Shown in pieces: positions 23,163 to 35,483 of a stretch of 64,000 bases of DNA; position 1 is the stretch's first letter; every line of letters begins with the position of its first letter. The notes beneath the pieces were generated by a model, which worked only from the letters and a program-made list of their open reading frames with translations, was not told the origin of the DNA and did no database searches. Source of the stretch: Edaphochlamys debaryana (Eukaryota > Chlorophyta > Chlorophyceae > Chlamydomonadales); contig JAEHOE010000096.1 in assembly GCA_016858145.1 (NCBI GenBank), positions 62,001-126,000 on the forward strand. Reading direction: 5' to 3'. The position numbers and the translations under genes are program-made.

Positions 23163-25039
23163 GCCTCTCCGCGCTGCCACGGCTCAAGGTCCTGCGCAAG
23201 AGCAGCGCGCTGCTCGGCCTGGAGCCTGGGACCACCACCGCCACCTTCCTGGACGGCCTGCTGGGATCGGTGGCTGCTGGTCCCGACACCACCGTGCCAG
23301 TTGCGATTGACCCCGCGCTCGCCGCCGTGCTGGGCTGCGGCGGATCCGGGGTTTCCCTGGTGCTGCCCTGGATGGCCTCCACCGTCGGCAGCGAGCCCGC
23401 CGCGGCCCCCCCCTCGCACCCCGCCGACCCCCCATCCACCCCGCCGTCTCGGACCCAGTCCCTGCCGCTCCCCACCGTCGCCCGCCCCGACCGCGCCCGC
23501 GTGCACCCCCCTGCGGCCTCCACCAACGCCGCCAATGCGCCCCGGACCGGTCCGCAAACCAACGGCCCTGCCATGCACCGGCCCGGCAGCCGCTCCCAAG
23601 GGTCCAGCGTCCACGGCTCAGGCCAGGGCGTCGTCATGGCATCGGTGGCGGCGGCAGCCACCGCCGCCGCCGAAGCGGCGCAGGCCAGCGGCGCGCACAG
23701 CCCCACCCGCCACAGCGCCGGGCCACCGGTACCCGCTGCCTCGGCTGCGCTGACGGACGGCTGGCTCCTCCGCTCCCTGCGCTGCCCCAGCCCCCGCTCC
23801 CAGGGCCTCGCCCCCGCCTCCTCCCTGGCCTCCCTCAACGCGCTGCGCTCCAGCATCGCCGGCGCAGCGCCCGCCTGCGTCGGCGCCGACGGCCGCGCCC
23901 CGCTGACGCGGACCAAGGCGGCGCCGGAGGCGGGGGCGGGGGCGGATCCGGCGGCGCCGCGGGCGAGCCTGCCGCGGCGGCGCCGGCAGCTGCAGCTCTG
24001 GCTGGACTCCCCCTCCGCCTCCGCCTCCCCGCGCGCGGGGGCGGCGCAGGGCGGCGCCGCCGGGGCTCCCGCCACGCCCACGACCCCCGCGGCCGAATCC
24101 TCCCCGGCGGACGGGCACCCCAGCCGCACCGCCGCAGCTCCGCCCCCGCTCCTCCACCCCCGCGACTCCGCTGGCTGCGTCGCCTCCCCATTCGCCACCG
24201 CCGCCGCCGTCACGACCGGCTCCGGCCTCCCCACCGCTGCCTCCGCCAGCGCCGGCTCGCCCCGGGCCGACGCCCGCCGCAGCTCCCCCTGGCAGCTGCT
24301 GCCCGCCGCCCCGGCCGCCGTCACCGCGGCCAGCAACAGCAGCGGCAGCATCGGCAGCGCTGGCGGCGGCGGCCTGGCTTCGGTTCAGCGCCGCTGGGTG
24401 CGGTCCGCGTCGACCGACGGCACTGCCGCTGGCGGCACGGGCCTCTTCACTAGCGGCGGTGAGCCAGGGCCGGCGGCGCCGTGCCTTATGGTGCGGGGCC
24501 TCAGCTGGGCCGCGCCCTCGCCCAAGGCAGGAGCTGCGGAGGCGGCGGCTGAGGCGGCAGCCGCCGCCGCTGCAGCAGCGGCGGTGAAAGCCCGGGCCGC
24601 TGGCGTCGGCGACAGCAGCGGCGGGCGGCGGCTCCTGGGCGGGAGCAACTACTCCTGGCGGCGGCGGGGCCAGGCGGCGGCAGCGAACGGGTACAGCACG
24701 GCGGCCGACGGCTCAGACCCGAACGCGGCCGTGACCCCCGCCTGCTACCGGTTCCCGCCGCGGGAGCCCGCGGGCCGTGGCTCCGTACCTTTCCGCTGCC
24801 CCAACTGGGTCGAGACCCATCCCACGAATTGCCCGAGCGGCAACGGCGAGGGCGAGTGGGCGGACGAGGAATCTGATGGGCTCATGGTGCTGCGGCTGAG
24901 GCCCGCCGCGGCAGGCACGTGGGCGGGCAAGGGCGGCTGGGCGGCGGAGGGCCGGCCTCTGCAGGGCTGGGGCGGTGCGGCGGCGGAGAAGGAGGAGGAG
25001 GACTACGTCGCGATGGTGGCGGCGTGCGCGTGCGTGTGA
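23163..25039 (+). CDS. Large 3' exon of an Ala/Ser/Pro-rich protein of unknown function (5' end unresolved)
   Basis: An open frame of about 625 codons with strongly C/G-ending codons. The frame is closed by a TGA at 23081-23083. A pyrimidine tract ending CCCCACAG at about 23162 is a good splice acceptor, so this is probably the last exon of a gene whose upstream exons I could not find; no convincing in-frame ATG opens it. The exon begins LSALPRLKVLRKSSALLG, then becomes low-complexity Ala/Ser/Pro/Gly with poly-Ala (about 24535-24585). The C-terminal part is less repetitive (CYRFPPREP, FRCPNWVETHPTNC) and ends in acidic residues. Such Ala-rich disordered proteins are common in these algae. No domain recognised. 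An overlapping minus-strand open frame is judged a GC shadow. Confidence 0.6.
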
Positions 25040-26063
25040 CTTGTACGGCGTACGGCATGCATGTGTGCATTGCACGGATCGGGTTCGAAGCGGGCGCGTG
25101 GCTTGTCCGCCGGGTTCCGCTGAGGGGTTGGTATCGTGGGAGTCGGGGCTGCAGGCAGTGGCTACGGACGCCCTTGCCTGCCGCATACCACAACATTCTT
25201 ATTGCATTTGGCATTGTGCTCGGACTGGTTGGGGCCTGGCTTGTAGACCCAAACCCGGGATGGTGGTTTTACTCAATGTGCTGTGGAGGGGAGACTGAAC
25301 TGCAGCCAGCCGGTGCTGATAGTGCAGTCGCTGGAGCGCGTTGCATTCGTTTGTCGAGGTGGAGACGGAGGTGAGGACGGGCAGGCGTTCCGTGCAGGGC
25401 TGGGCGCGGCGTGGGATGGAGTGGAGTGGCAGGGTGGTGAACGACTATGCGCGTGCTTCAAATGAGGCCGTGCGCACATCAAAACAACGTCATAGGAGGA
25501 AGTCAAGATATGGCATCCGGGCGTCACTGACGGTCCGGGATTTCGGGTTATTACGTCGTGCTGGCCATTTGCCGGCGCGCTTTACGAACTTGACCAAGCA
25601 TTGCTATCTGCGCCGACCTTGGAGTAGGACGGCCCTGCACTTGAGTGAGTTCGTGTCGACATGGCGGGAGGGGGGGCCTCGACTCGCCCTTCGTGTGGGG
25701 TGGCAGCGTGGCACTGCTGGTGGGATTACGGGGTGAGGTGGGATGATAGTTTGATAGTTTCCGGGCACTCGGGTCCTAGGGACCGAGTGGAGTGCCCAGT
25801 GGAGTGGGTCGGACATGGGACCCGGCGCTGGCACAGGCTGCAGGCCGGGTCCATCGGCGCGCACAGGCGGGGCCTCAGGTTGCGGCCTCGGAGACACAGA
25901 GACACGGCACCCAGAGCTGCATTTCGGGCGCTTGAAGTTTGGGTGGTACTACCGTGGGCCGGGGCGGCGGTGGCGTCCCGACGGACACACACAGGGGGCT
26001 CGGATCAACAGGAGAGGTGCCGGTCGATCGCCCCGTGGGGCTTCACGCAGCTGCCTGCCACAG

Positions 26064-26068
26064 TGTAA
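26064..26068 (+). terminator. Candidate TGTAA poly(A) signal
   Basis: TGTAA on the plus strand about 1.0 kb past the stop at 25039; the first plus-strand TGTAA noticed downstream of that gene. Confidence 0.35.
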
Positions 26069-26511
26069 GCTTCAGACAGCGACGAGTAAGAGCACCTTGA
26101 TGGTGTGCAGCTCTCAAACCCGGTGGCTGTGCACAGTGTGAAGGGCAGCTCACGTGCAGGCTACCGGTAGCGACGAGGAAAGCAGCGGGGCTCTTCCGAG
26201 GCAGAGTCGAACAGCTGTGTTACTCAGTCATGCAACGACTCGGGGCTTTGGGAACTTGATTGCGGTGGGGACCGTCCTTGCTGCAGGGGTTATTAGGGGT
26301 GCAATGCCCGCTGAGCGCCCACAGTGCCCAGTGCTGAAGCCCGCCTAAGTTCTTGTTCGGCAGGGGAGCACGTTGGCACCAGCCTCGTGGGCACGATTCG
26401 TGGCGGGTGGGGGCGGGACGGGTAGACGTTGGGCACGACTGTCGGCACTCCCGAATTCGCCTGCGCGCTTCAACCCTCCACAAGCCCTCCCCAGCTCCGC
26501 AGCACAACGTT

Positions 26512-26615
26512 GTTTGCAGCGGCCAGCCTCCCTAGAGGGAGTCCCTACGGCTGTCTTCCTCGGTTGCTCGTCTTCTGTCAGCAAGCGTTGCAGCGGCCAG
26601 CCTCCCTACGGTACG
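26512..26615 (+). repeat. Short direct duplication
   Basis: GCAGCGGCCAGCCTCCCTA occurs at about 26516 and again at about 26592, each time followed by an ACGGCTGTC(T/G) string. A local tandem duplication of about 75 bases. Function unknown. Confidence 0.55.
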
Positions 26616-28838
26616 GCTGTCGTATGTAAGCGGGCGTACAGCACCCCCCTGTCTTGCTGCGGCTGAGCAGCGCTCAAGAGTGCAACCTCACTGAGTCCGT
26701 AGGGCACTCCGTGATCAGTAGCCCGGAGTCATGCAACGAAGTACCCTCAGGTTGAAGCCCACCAAGTTGCCAGCGGGTCGGGTGGGCACATGCGGAGAGC
26801 GTTACAATGCCTGGTGTTAGCGTATAGAGATGCATTGCCGAGTTAAAGGTTCGGCAGATGGCAACTGGGTCAGGTCGCATCGACAAAGTGCCAGGCAAGT
26901 CAGGTGAAGACACCCCCCAACACGCAACGGCCCGTCACGCCTCAGCACACCACGCGGCACCTGATAGGGCGCGACCGCGGAGGCCCAGGCATGGCGGCGG
27001 GCAGCTGCGCAGCGGGCGGCCAGGGGTCGCGCGCACGAAATAAGCATGGCAAGCGATCAGCAGAGGATCGCGTTAGTTCAGACGAACCCGATACTAGGCC
27101 AGCGGCGGGGTCGGCAATCGGGAGCACCAAGCCTGGTGTGCGTAACCAGGGGCACCCGTGCCGCCTCCACACCACAGCGCTGGTTTAGACGCGACTCAAA
27201 ACGGACACGGGACTGCGAACAGAACCGGGGATCGTACTACCCAGCGAGGGAACCCAGCGGTCCTGATGGGTCAACGACCATGCAGGGCCCGGCCTCGTCC
27301 TGACCCTCTGGCTTGATGCCGAGCCTTCCCCATGAACCAGTCCCATCCCAAAGGAGCTTGAAAGCAGCACCCGGGCCCGGTGGACATCTCAGGCGGCCCG
27401 TCAAGGGCAAAAGCGGAAGTTTGGAAAGCCCATGTCATCCGCAGGTAAGACACACAACGGGTACGATGCCCTGGGGCCCAGAGCCCCCAGTCCCCACCGG
27501 CCTGCAGTAGCACGCCCAGACACAGAGATGCAGCACACGCCCCGCCCCCACGCAAGCCCGCAGGGCAAAACAGCGTACCGGTAGCACCCAGGGCACGCAG
27601 ACCGTACCTCCGGGCACAGTCCCTTGGCCCCTCGCCTCTGCCACGGCCGAAAGGGGGCCAAGGCAACGCGGGAAGCCACACGAAAACCAACAACACCTGT
27701 TCCAACACATGGAAATACGACGGAATGCACCATTTAGACTCCATCCTGTGGAGTAAGGTAAGCCAAACGACCGACACTGAAACCGTGCCATTATCTTGCT
27801 CCGAAGGAGTACATCGAGGGCGCCAGCGCTTCCCCTCCTCAACTCTCCCGAAGAAGTGTCAACGCAGGGCCACACTCAGACCCCTGCGACCCCCACCAGC
27901 TCACAAAAACCGCAGATCGTGCCGTCGGCCCTCAACTCCCCTGCCTTCTCGTTCCGCCTCGTCAGTCGTCGGTCCATTGCGCGCAACCGTTGCGCTGCCG
28001 CTTGACGCAGGATACTGAGCCAAAGTCAGGCGTCTCATCCCAAACCCAGTGAGGCGCCTTGCTGGTACCATCGTGCTCGCCGTTTGCCTGTATCGGTCAA
28101 CTCCCTCAGCTCTCGCATCAAATGCCTGGAGATCTCAAAGCGCTTCGCTGATTGAATATCAACACGCCCAACTCTTCGCGGTCATACAGCGCCGCTCACT
28201 CCTCAGGTCCCTCACGCGCCGCGGCATTATCGCGTATCAATGCCGACGAGGCTCTCCCAATGAACCTCAACCTGCCCCCACACAAACCCAATACCCGCGC
28301 CCAAGGTCGTGCTCCCCCCGGGCCCATGTGGAAGCCCAGCCGAAGCCCAGCCAAGCGCTCCCTTCCTCCGGACGAAGCAACCACTCCCTCAAGTAGCCCT
28401 CGCCGCCAGTTGTCGCTTGCAATCTTCCGGCCGTGCAGGCCCTCTCTCAGATGCCCCCTCCTGGGAGCCCCTTCCCCCATAGCGCCCTTGGGCCGTCCGT
28501 GTCGCGGCGCCCTTATCTCTTGGCGGGGGGCTCTCCTCGAAAATTACGCCACCCCGCCCAGACAGCTTCGGTCCATCTCTCCGCAATATGTAAAAATGCT
28601 GTCCAAATCCACACCGGGCCGGCGCTGCAGGGTGCTCCAGACCAGATGCTCCTGAAGCGGGCCCCCTGCCCGCGCCCAGCCCCTCCGGTTCCCTGGCCCT
28701 CCTCCTGATCTAACGCTTGGCCCAGCGGGCCGTGTGCCGCGGCTCTCGGCCCGGGGCAGCCAGAGCTCCGTCGGCGGCCCTCGGCGCTGCGGCCCGCAGC
28801 GTCGCCCCCAGGGCCCCCCCCACCGCCCCTGCGCCGCC

Positions 28839-31800
28839 TCACGGCTCCCACAGGAGGAAGCCAATGTCCTGCCCCGCGTCATCCATGGCCTCCTGCGGGC
28901 GGTGGGGGTGGAGGGAACGGATGAGAAGGAGAGCTAAGTACGGCAGACCAGCGCCCCGCTACCAAGCCCCGGCATGGGCGCAGCACACAGCTCCCCTGCC
29001 CGCATGGGGAGCCTTCCACTTCTGCACACCGTCCGGCCAGTCCGTGCTCATCTTTCACGCTCACGCAGCAACCCGTGGGCCACCCTCATGATCACAGAAC
29101 CCCAATCTGCCTGACGTCTGAACAGCGCTGCATGCCGCAGCCGAGCTCCGCCGGCACCCCACGTGGCCAGCCTTAACTCATGCGGCGATGAACAGCACTG
29201 TCTGTCCGTCAGTCCGCACCCTGGGGGTCGCACCTGCAGCTCCGCCACGAAGCCCTCAAAGCCCTCCGCGCCGCAGCCCAGCAGCCGGATCTGCGGGGCG
29301 AGAAGGCAGGGCGGCGCTGTCGTCAGAAGGCAGGCGCAGGCAGAGCCAACTGCACGAGTCGGCGGCGCTGCGAGCGACCCTAGAGTTCTCTGCGCAGCCT
29401 GCCCAGCCCTCGGTGCCCACATGCGAGCCGGCGGTCCGGACCCGCCCCAGGGCCCCACCCGAGTCCGGGCCACGAGAAGGGCGTCGCTTGCGGCGCTGAT
29501 CCCCCAAGGCCCTCACCCCCTTGCGACACGTCCCTCAGTGCCCGCACGCTGCACCCCGCCAACCTCAAGCGCGAGACCCTCCCCCCGTAGTCGCGGGATC
29601 CGCACCCACCAGGATGCGCTCGTTGGCCGCTCCGGACCCGCTCCCGACCCCCTAGGCACTGCCTCCTATTCTGAGCCCCGGACCCCATGCCCAGCCCCCA
29701 AGCCCCAAAGCCCCCAAATCCACCAGGATGCGCTCGTTAGCCCGGTGCAACAGCGACACCGGACCCGCCCGGGCCCTCCCCGACCCGCCCCGGACCCCCG
29801 TCAGACACGCCCCGGACATGTGCCCGCCCCAGATGGACGTCGGACCCACCAGGATGCGCTCGTTGGCCTGGTGGAACAGCGACACCAGCGCCCCAATGGC
29901 CACCGGCGGCACGCCCTCGCCCTCCTCCTCCTCGTTGCCCTGCGCGCCCGCGCCGCCGCCCCCCGCCAGGTAGGGCCCGGGCGCCTGGCCCAGGCCCGGC
30001 GGCGGGAAGCCGGGCGGCGGGTAGCTGCCGCCGCCGCCCGAGGTGAGGCTCGAGGTGCGCGCGGCGGCGTTGGGCCGCGGGCGCGGCCACCAGTGCGACA
30101 CGTCCAGGGAGACCTCGCGCAGCGCGGGCAGTCCCGCCACCAGCACCAGGGCGTGTGTGGGCAGGCCGCAGCGGTAGAGCGTCAGCTCCTGCGGGGGGGA
30201 GGGAGGGATAGGCGAACGGGTGAGCGGTAGTGAGACGAATGGCAAGTCGCGCAGGCAGGCGGGCAAGCACTTGAAGGCCCAGGGGTATGGCAAAAGCCTT
30301 CGGGAACATCAGCTCAAGGCCGCGCCGTGGCTTAAAGCTCCAGACGAACTTTCCCCGGGCCTGACATCCTTTCCCGAACCCTGCAAACACCAAGCCACCG
30401 TACAGCCCTCCCTCCCTCCACGGCCGCCCGCCGGCCATCTCCCTCCATTCCCCCCCCCCTCCCTCCCCCTCGCTCACCAGCAGCTGCGGCATGGCTCAGG
30501 CCCGCCCACACACACACGTTCTCCTGAGACCTTCTCCCCCCCCCCCGGGCCCCCCCTCTCCCCCTCGCTCACCAGCAGCTGCGGCATGGCCGCGCCCATG
30601 CTCCTGAAGTCCGCTGCGCTCAGGTCCACCCCCCACAGCGTCAGGGACAGCAGCCCCACGCCCCGCAGCCCCGCCAGCCAGGGGCCGTGGTCGGGCAGCA
30701 GCCCGCTGCCGGGCCGCGGCGCCTGCACCAGCGGCAGCGACCCCGCCAGGCCCTGATCTGGGTCGGCGGCGGCGGCGGCGCGCGCCGCGTCCGGCACCGG
30801 CTGCATCCAGCGCTGGCTGCGCGGCGGCTCGCACACGATGTGCAGCCGCTCGGTGCGGCCCGCCAGGAACTGGAGGGCGGCCACCAGCGCCTGGGCCGGG
30901 GAGGGCGGGAGGGTTGGGTGGGGCAGGGAGCAGCGTGAGGCGGCGTGGAAAGCGGAGCTTTTGTGATTGTGGGCAATACAAAACGTGGGTAAGATGGCGC
31001 GCCAGCAGGGTCTGGCGGCAGGCAGGTGCACGGGGCACAAGGCTGCACGCGCTGCAGTACTGCCGGCCGACTGCAGCACTTAATCCCGCACCTAAGCGCT
31101 AAGGGACACGAGCTAGCGACGACGCGCGGGGAAGAACCGTCCAAGTCCGCCTCGTCACTAACCCTTAGCCACGTGGCAGTAACCGAATATCGTAACCGGA
31201 CTGAAACCATGACGTCGGCGTAAAACGGTTTCGAGGACGAGCCCAGAAACCCAAGGGTTAGCAACGACGCCGCTTGAACGCCTCCTGCCCGGCGCGCCTC
31301 ACATAACCCCCGAGCCCCAAGCCCACACATCTGCCCCCTTCCCAAGCCCCACACGGATGTCCCCAGAGAAAGCATAACCGTAACCATAACCCCACGCAAC
31401 AACCCCGGCCCAACGACCCACAACATCACCCCCTGACCCGCACCTGCTCCCCCCTCCCCCGACAACACGAGCCCCCCGTCGGCCTGTTCCCTTCCCCGCA
31501 GACTTGTCCCCAAGAAGCAAAATCACCCGTAGCCTCAACCCGGACCCAAACAAGGACAAGCGCACCTGCTCCCCCGACACCATGAGCTCCCCCTCCGCCG
31601 ATATGTGCTTCCGCGGCAGCAGCCGCAGCGCCAGCTCGCCGCTGCCGTCCTTGTCAGTGACGCAGGCCAGCGAGGCCGGCGCGTCGAGCGCGGCCAGCAG
31701 CTCCAGCGGCTGCGTGGGCCACAGCCCCAGCTCCACCAGGTTGGGCGGCAGCGGCCAGCGCCGCGGCGGCGACCGGTTGTTGCCGTTGTTGGTGGTGCCG

Positions 31801-33530
31801 CCGCTGCCGTTGCCGTTGCCGTTGCCGTTATAACCGTTGGTGGTGCTGTTGAGGGTCGGCGTGCCGGTGCGGTTGCCGCTCGTGCTGGCCACGATGACGG
31901 GGCAGGGCGTGGCGGCGCCGGAGCCGGGGCCCGAGGCGGACCCGGATCCGGATCCTGAGCCGGAGCCGGAGTTGCTGCCCGAGTTGGTGGGGCCGTTGCC
32001 GTAGCCGCCTAGGGAAGACGAGGAGCCGGACAGGATGATGTGCTGCGCTGTGGAGCCCGCCAGGATGAGATCCGACGAGGAGCTCGTGAGGGCCATGGAA
32101 GAGGTCGAGCAGGGCAGCGAGCAGCCGAACGGCGTGCCGCCCGGCAGCACCAGGTGGTCAACGTAGAGCTTGGTCAACGAGCGCAGCTGGTCCAGGCCCT
32201 GGAAAGAAGCCGGCGGAAGGTGGTGGATGGGGGTAAGAAACGGGACCGGGAGCTTCCGTGTGTGGCTGGAGTCGCGAGGAGCGGGAGGCGGAGAGCCGAG
32301 CTCACACCGACGTGTCGCCCAACGAGCGCGACCACGCAAAACCGAGTAGTTTGACTAAACCGCACATAGCCTGAACCGCGCACCTGCACTTCCAGTCGCG
32401 CGCGGTGAAAGCCCAGGTCGGCGAGTAGCGGTAGACTGGTGAACGCGAGCGGCGAGAGGAGCGGGTCGGGAAGGTCGCCCAAATGTAGCCGAGTCAGCGC
32501 CGTAAGCTGGCCGAGCGCGTCCACCATGGGCGAAACCAGCGCGGGCTCACACCGCGTGGTTAGCAGGTGCAGCGACTGCAGCTGGCTCAACCGCGCGAGC
32601 GCCGCGATGTCGGTTTCGGAGTATCGCTGCGAAGAAGAACTCATGAGGCATAACTCCCGCAGCTGTGAGGCGCCCACCAGCGAAGCGACCAGTGGCGCGG
32701 GCAGCACGCCACCGGGCCGGTCCGGCGTAACCACCTTGAGCCGTTTTAGCGCGGGCAGCAGCGGCTTGGGCTGCCCGCCTTGCCCGCCCGGCCCCAGCGC
32801 CACGGCCAGCGTCTCGCACGCAGACGCCATGCCGCACTCGTTGGCGACGTCGACTCTGAGCCGCGTCAGCCCGGGGGCCACCGTGGCCAGGGCCGTGGCG
32901 ACCGAGGGGGTCAGCTTGGGGACCGTGGCGATGGTCACGTCGATGAGCGGCAGGGGCTTGCGGTCGGTCAACGCCGCGTTCCGCAGCTCCTCCAGCACCG
33001 GCTCACTGCACAGGAAACAAGCAAAGGGGGGGAGAAGGGGGTAAGGGGTGCAGGCAAGGGGGAGGGTCTGCGCAGGTCCGCCCCAGCCCAGACACCGTCC
33101 GTCATGCGAGTCCGCGCAAGCCCGTCGGCGGTTTGGCCTGCGGTTCTGACTTCGCGCTCCCCGCGCGCGCAGCCCCCGGCCCCTCGCGATAGCGCCCTCT
33201 CTGCGCCTCTCACATGAGCTCCGCGCGGACCTCGTCGCCGCAGCGTCCGAGCATGACCGCACTCGGCCGGAATCCTCGCTGAAGCAGCCCGCGGAGCGCT
33301 GCCAGCACCTCTGAGTGCGTGAGGAAGGCGACATTCTTTCCGCCGATGCAGAAGTGCGTCCGCGTGGAGTCGAACGCGTTTCGTGCCTCCTTGCAAAGCA
33401 GCCGGAACCCCGGGGAGTCAGAGACCCCGGGGTAGGCCTTCTTCAGGATAAGCCTAAGGATGTCCGCGTTGGACAGCACGGAGAACAGCGGGGGCCTAGC
33501 GCTGCCACTGGGCTTCTCTCGCCCGGTCAT
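28839..33530 (-). CDS. F-box-like / leucine-rich-repeat protein
   Basis: Seven phase-consistent exons, 779 aa: 33214-33530, 32384-33005, 31566-32198, 30573-30890, 29850-30188, 29234-29290, 28839-28892. The start ATG at 33528-33530 opens MTGREKPSGS. An F-box-like helix set follows (LFSVLSNADILRLILKKAY, then FRLLCKEARNAF), then a long irregular LRR region (LTRLRVDV, LPALKRLKVV, LRELCLMSS, LSQLQSLHLL, LTALTRLHLGDL, LVELGLWPT, LRGVGLLSLTLWGV, LTLYRCGLP). Three low-complexity inserts (Ser/Gly, Asn/Gly and Gly/Pro/Glu-rich) interrupt the repeats. The last residues are DDAGQDIGFLLWEP. By analogy with F-box/LRR proteins it may select substrates for SCF ubiquitin ligases; the F-box is weak, so this is inference. 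Exon 3' ends of exons 4 and 5 are duplicated in their downstream introns. Upstream DNA and part of exon 1 are duplicated at 33.6-35.9 kb. Confidence 0.82.
29606..29868 (-). repeat. Three copies of the exon 5 3' end plus donor
   Basis: CCACCAGGATGCGCTCGTT (plus-strand text) occurs at about 29606, 29718 and 29846. The last is the real end of exon 5 (encoding NERILV followed by a GT donor). The other two lie in the following intron, spaced about 112 and 128 bases apart, and keep the same codons and a GT. Confidence 0.8.
30466..30589 (-). repeat. Duplicated exon 4 3' end plus donor
   Basis: CCCTCGCTCACCAGCAGCTG and the following GCGGCATGGC occur at 30466-30494 and again, 95 bases away, at 30561-30589. 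The second is the true exon 4 boundary; the first lies inside the downstream intron. Confidence 0.8.
33107..33376 (-). repeat. Exon 1/intron 1 segment of the LRR gene (parent of inverted copy)
   Basis: This segment of exon 1 and intron 1 is nearly identical to the plus strand at 34766-35037, in inverted orientation. It includes the codons for THFCIGGKNVAFLTH and the GTGAGAGG donor. Confidence 0.85.
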
Positions 33531-33572
33531 TGCTCCTATGATGGGCGCGAAGCGCTCGCGCGATTTATTGGT

Positions 33573-33958
33573 AGGTTGCCGTGGGCATGAGTCTGTGGTT
33601 GAGTTCTGTGGCAGGCCGCGCAGCCAGCGGCAAACTCCAAACGGGAGGCGTGTACTGCACTTCGCAAACCTCTTTCGCCCAAACCTGACTTTCGCAGCGC
33701 CGCAGCCCGGCGGCGTGTAACAGGGAGCCAGGTGCTCTGCATGAGCGGGCGAGTTTCTGCGGCTCGCGCTATTCTGCCGTGGCCGGCGAGAGACACGTGC
33801 GGTGCGCGGCGGTGTTTCGGGGCGTGTCGCCCTTTCTCGCCCCCACCCCCGGCGCACCCGAGGCCACCCCGGGCAGCGCACGCGCTGCTCTCGCCCTCCT
33901 CAACCCTCCCCCTGGCCCTCCAGCTCGCCACCATGCTCCTCCCTAAGACTCCAGCAGG
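33573..33958 (+). repeat. Upstream region of the LRR gene, copy 1 of a direct duplication
   Basis: About 385 bases immediately upstream of the LRR start codon, repeated almost exactly at about 35484-35870. It presumably contains the LRR promoter and 5' UTR. The two copies differ by scattered substitutions and one short insertion (near 33660/35570). Confidence 0.88.
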
Positions 33959-34765
33959 ACAAGTTGGGTGAGTCTCCCGCTCGCGCTGCGCCTTGCCATC
34001 TCTAGTCTTCAAAGCAACCTCCCGCCACTCCTACCCCACAACCTCTGCTCACATGCTCTTGTCCGATCCTGATGGAGACCCACCTGCCGTCTGGCCATTG
34101 CTAAGACGCCGGGGAAGGGCAGCCTAAAGCAGTGCACGCTCGCCTGGCGACAGGTCCAACGAATCGGGCCTCAAAATCTGGAGGGCAATCTGCAATGCAA
34201 GCGGGAGTGCCATCGACTCAGGGAGTCAGGACGCCCCGGCCTCCATATGTGCACGTACCTGTTCTGCTACAGCCGCCAGGCTGCATTGGTCTCCAGGCTT
34301 CAGCCGCTGGCCACACAGCTGTGGAAGCCCGAGGCCAGTACCAACTCCCTTGAGCACGCCTCCTGCCCTCGTCTGCCTTCGGCTTTGGCAGCGCAGGCAC
34401 TGCGGCAGGGGCTTGCACACATGAAAGGCGCCCGCCCCCGTACATTGTGCGACACTACATGACATTCACGTACCTGGATTGCTGGCTGCGTGCTCTATTA
34501 CCAGTCCCACTTACTGGGCGCGCAAAGCATACCCGTTGGCCCAAGTTGGTCGGGTACCATCATCCCATGCCGCGGACTCTTCACTCAAACAAAGGCTTGG
34601 CGCCGAGAAGCCCCCTCCTTCCTTTGTATTACTGTGCCGCCTGCCCCCGCCACAGGCCCCGCTGAAAGTTGGAACAATGCTCGCCTTCCCGCCGTCCCCG
34701 CCACCCCGAGCCTCCTCTTCGGTGTTGTCCCCGTCCGCCCTGAGCCCCCCCGTTGCCTCCGCCCC
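33959..34765. other. Spacer between duplicated segments
   Basis: No gene recognised. Short open frames on both strands lack codon bias. The spacer has no similarity that I could see to the flanking duplicated blocks. Confidence 0.4.
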
Positions 34766-35037
34766 CGTTCGACTCCACGCGGACGCACTTCTGCATCGGC
34801 GGAAAGAATGTCGCCTTCCTCACGCACACAGAGGTGCTGGCAGCGCTCCGCGGGCTGCTTCAGCGAGGATTCCGGCCGAGTGCGGTCATGCTCGGACGCT
34901 GCGGCGACGAGGTCCGCGCGGAGCTCATGTGAGAGGCGCAGAGAGGGCGCTATCGCGAGGGGCCGGGGGCTGCGCGCGCGGGGAGCGCGAAGTCAGAACC
35001 GCAGGTCAAACCGCCGACGGGCTCGCGCGGACTCGCG
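34766..35037 (+). pseudogene. Inverted fragment of LRR gene exon 1 and intron 1
   Basis: The plus strand matches exon 1 of the LRR gene, encoding STRTHFCIGGKNVAFLTH through GRCGDEVRAEL with one substitution (S to T). It continues through the splice donor into intron 1. It lacks the start codon and the F-box half and has no following exon, so it is a non-functional fragment. Confidence 0.75.
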
Positions 35038-35483
35038 CTGATGCGGTGGTTCAGCGGCAGCGCGGGAGGCAGCGGTGGTTCACAGGCGGGGCGGGGGATA
35101 GGGCGGGGTACAGGAGTAGCGGTACGGGCTCAGGTACGGCCGTGGTTGGAGAAAGAGAGAGGGGCAATTACACAGGCTCATGGGGGCGGTAGTGCGGGCC
35201 CGGCACAGTCGGCAGTGAGGGGCGCAGGGGTCTGGTGGCGGGAGTCCGGGCGGTTGGGGGTGGAAGGCTTCAAAGAACGGCGGTTGGGGACTGGGCGGGG
35301 GATGGGGCTGGGGACAGGCGGCTCGGGGCTTGGCGGCGGGGAAGGTTGCGGCGAGGGCAGGCGAGCGCTGGGAGGCTGAGGGCTGGGACGGCCTGGCGTT
35401 CGTACAATGGGGCGAGGGCCAGGGGTGCCCCTGGCGAGGGCGGTGCGGGGCTAAAGGCGGGGCTAGGCGGCCCCGCGCAGCGC

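Larger units (their letters stand above)
25040..28838. other. Intergenic stretch, no gene recognised
   Basis: Downstream of the plus-strand exon ending at 25039 and downstream of the minus-strand LRR gene. Contains the TGTAA at 26064 and a short direct duplication near 26512/26590. Open frames at 27.3-27.9 kb lack codon bias. The sequence at 27.8-28.7 kb is somewhat less GC-rich and could be degenerate mobile DNA, but nothing diagnostic was seen. Confidence 0.4.

Noticed and set aside
22681..24351. Long minus-strand open frame (556 codons) over the Ala-rich gene
   Set aside because: It is a GC-rich shadow of the plus-strand exon: the plus strand has C/G third positions and no stops, which opens the reverse frame too. 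No motif or splice context supports the minus reading.
25070..25110. GGGTTCGAAGC, resembling a tRNA T-arm
   Set aside because: No acceptor stem, D-arm or anticodon arm can be folded around it.
27271..27875. Minus-strand frames with hydrophobic stretches (VLEQVLLVFVWLPALPW)
   Set aside because: Codon use is unbiased and alternative frames are equally open; no splice context or downstream exons found.
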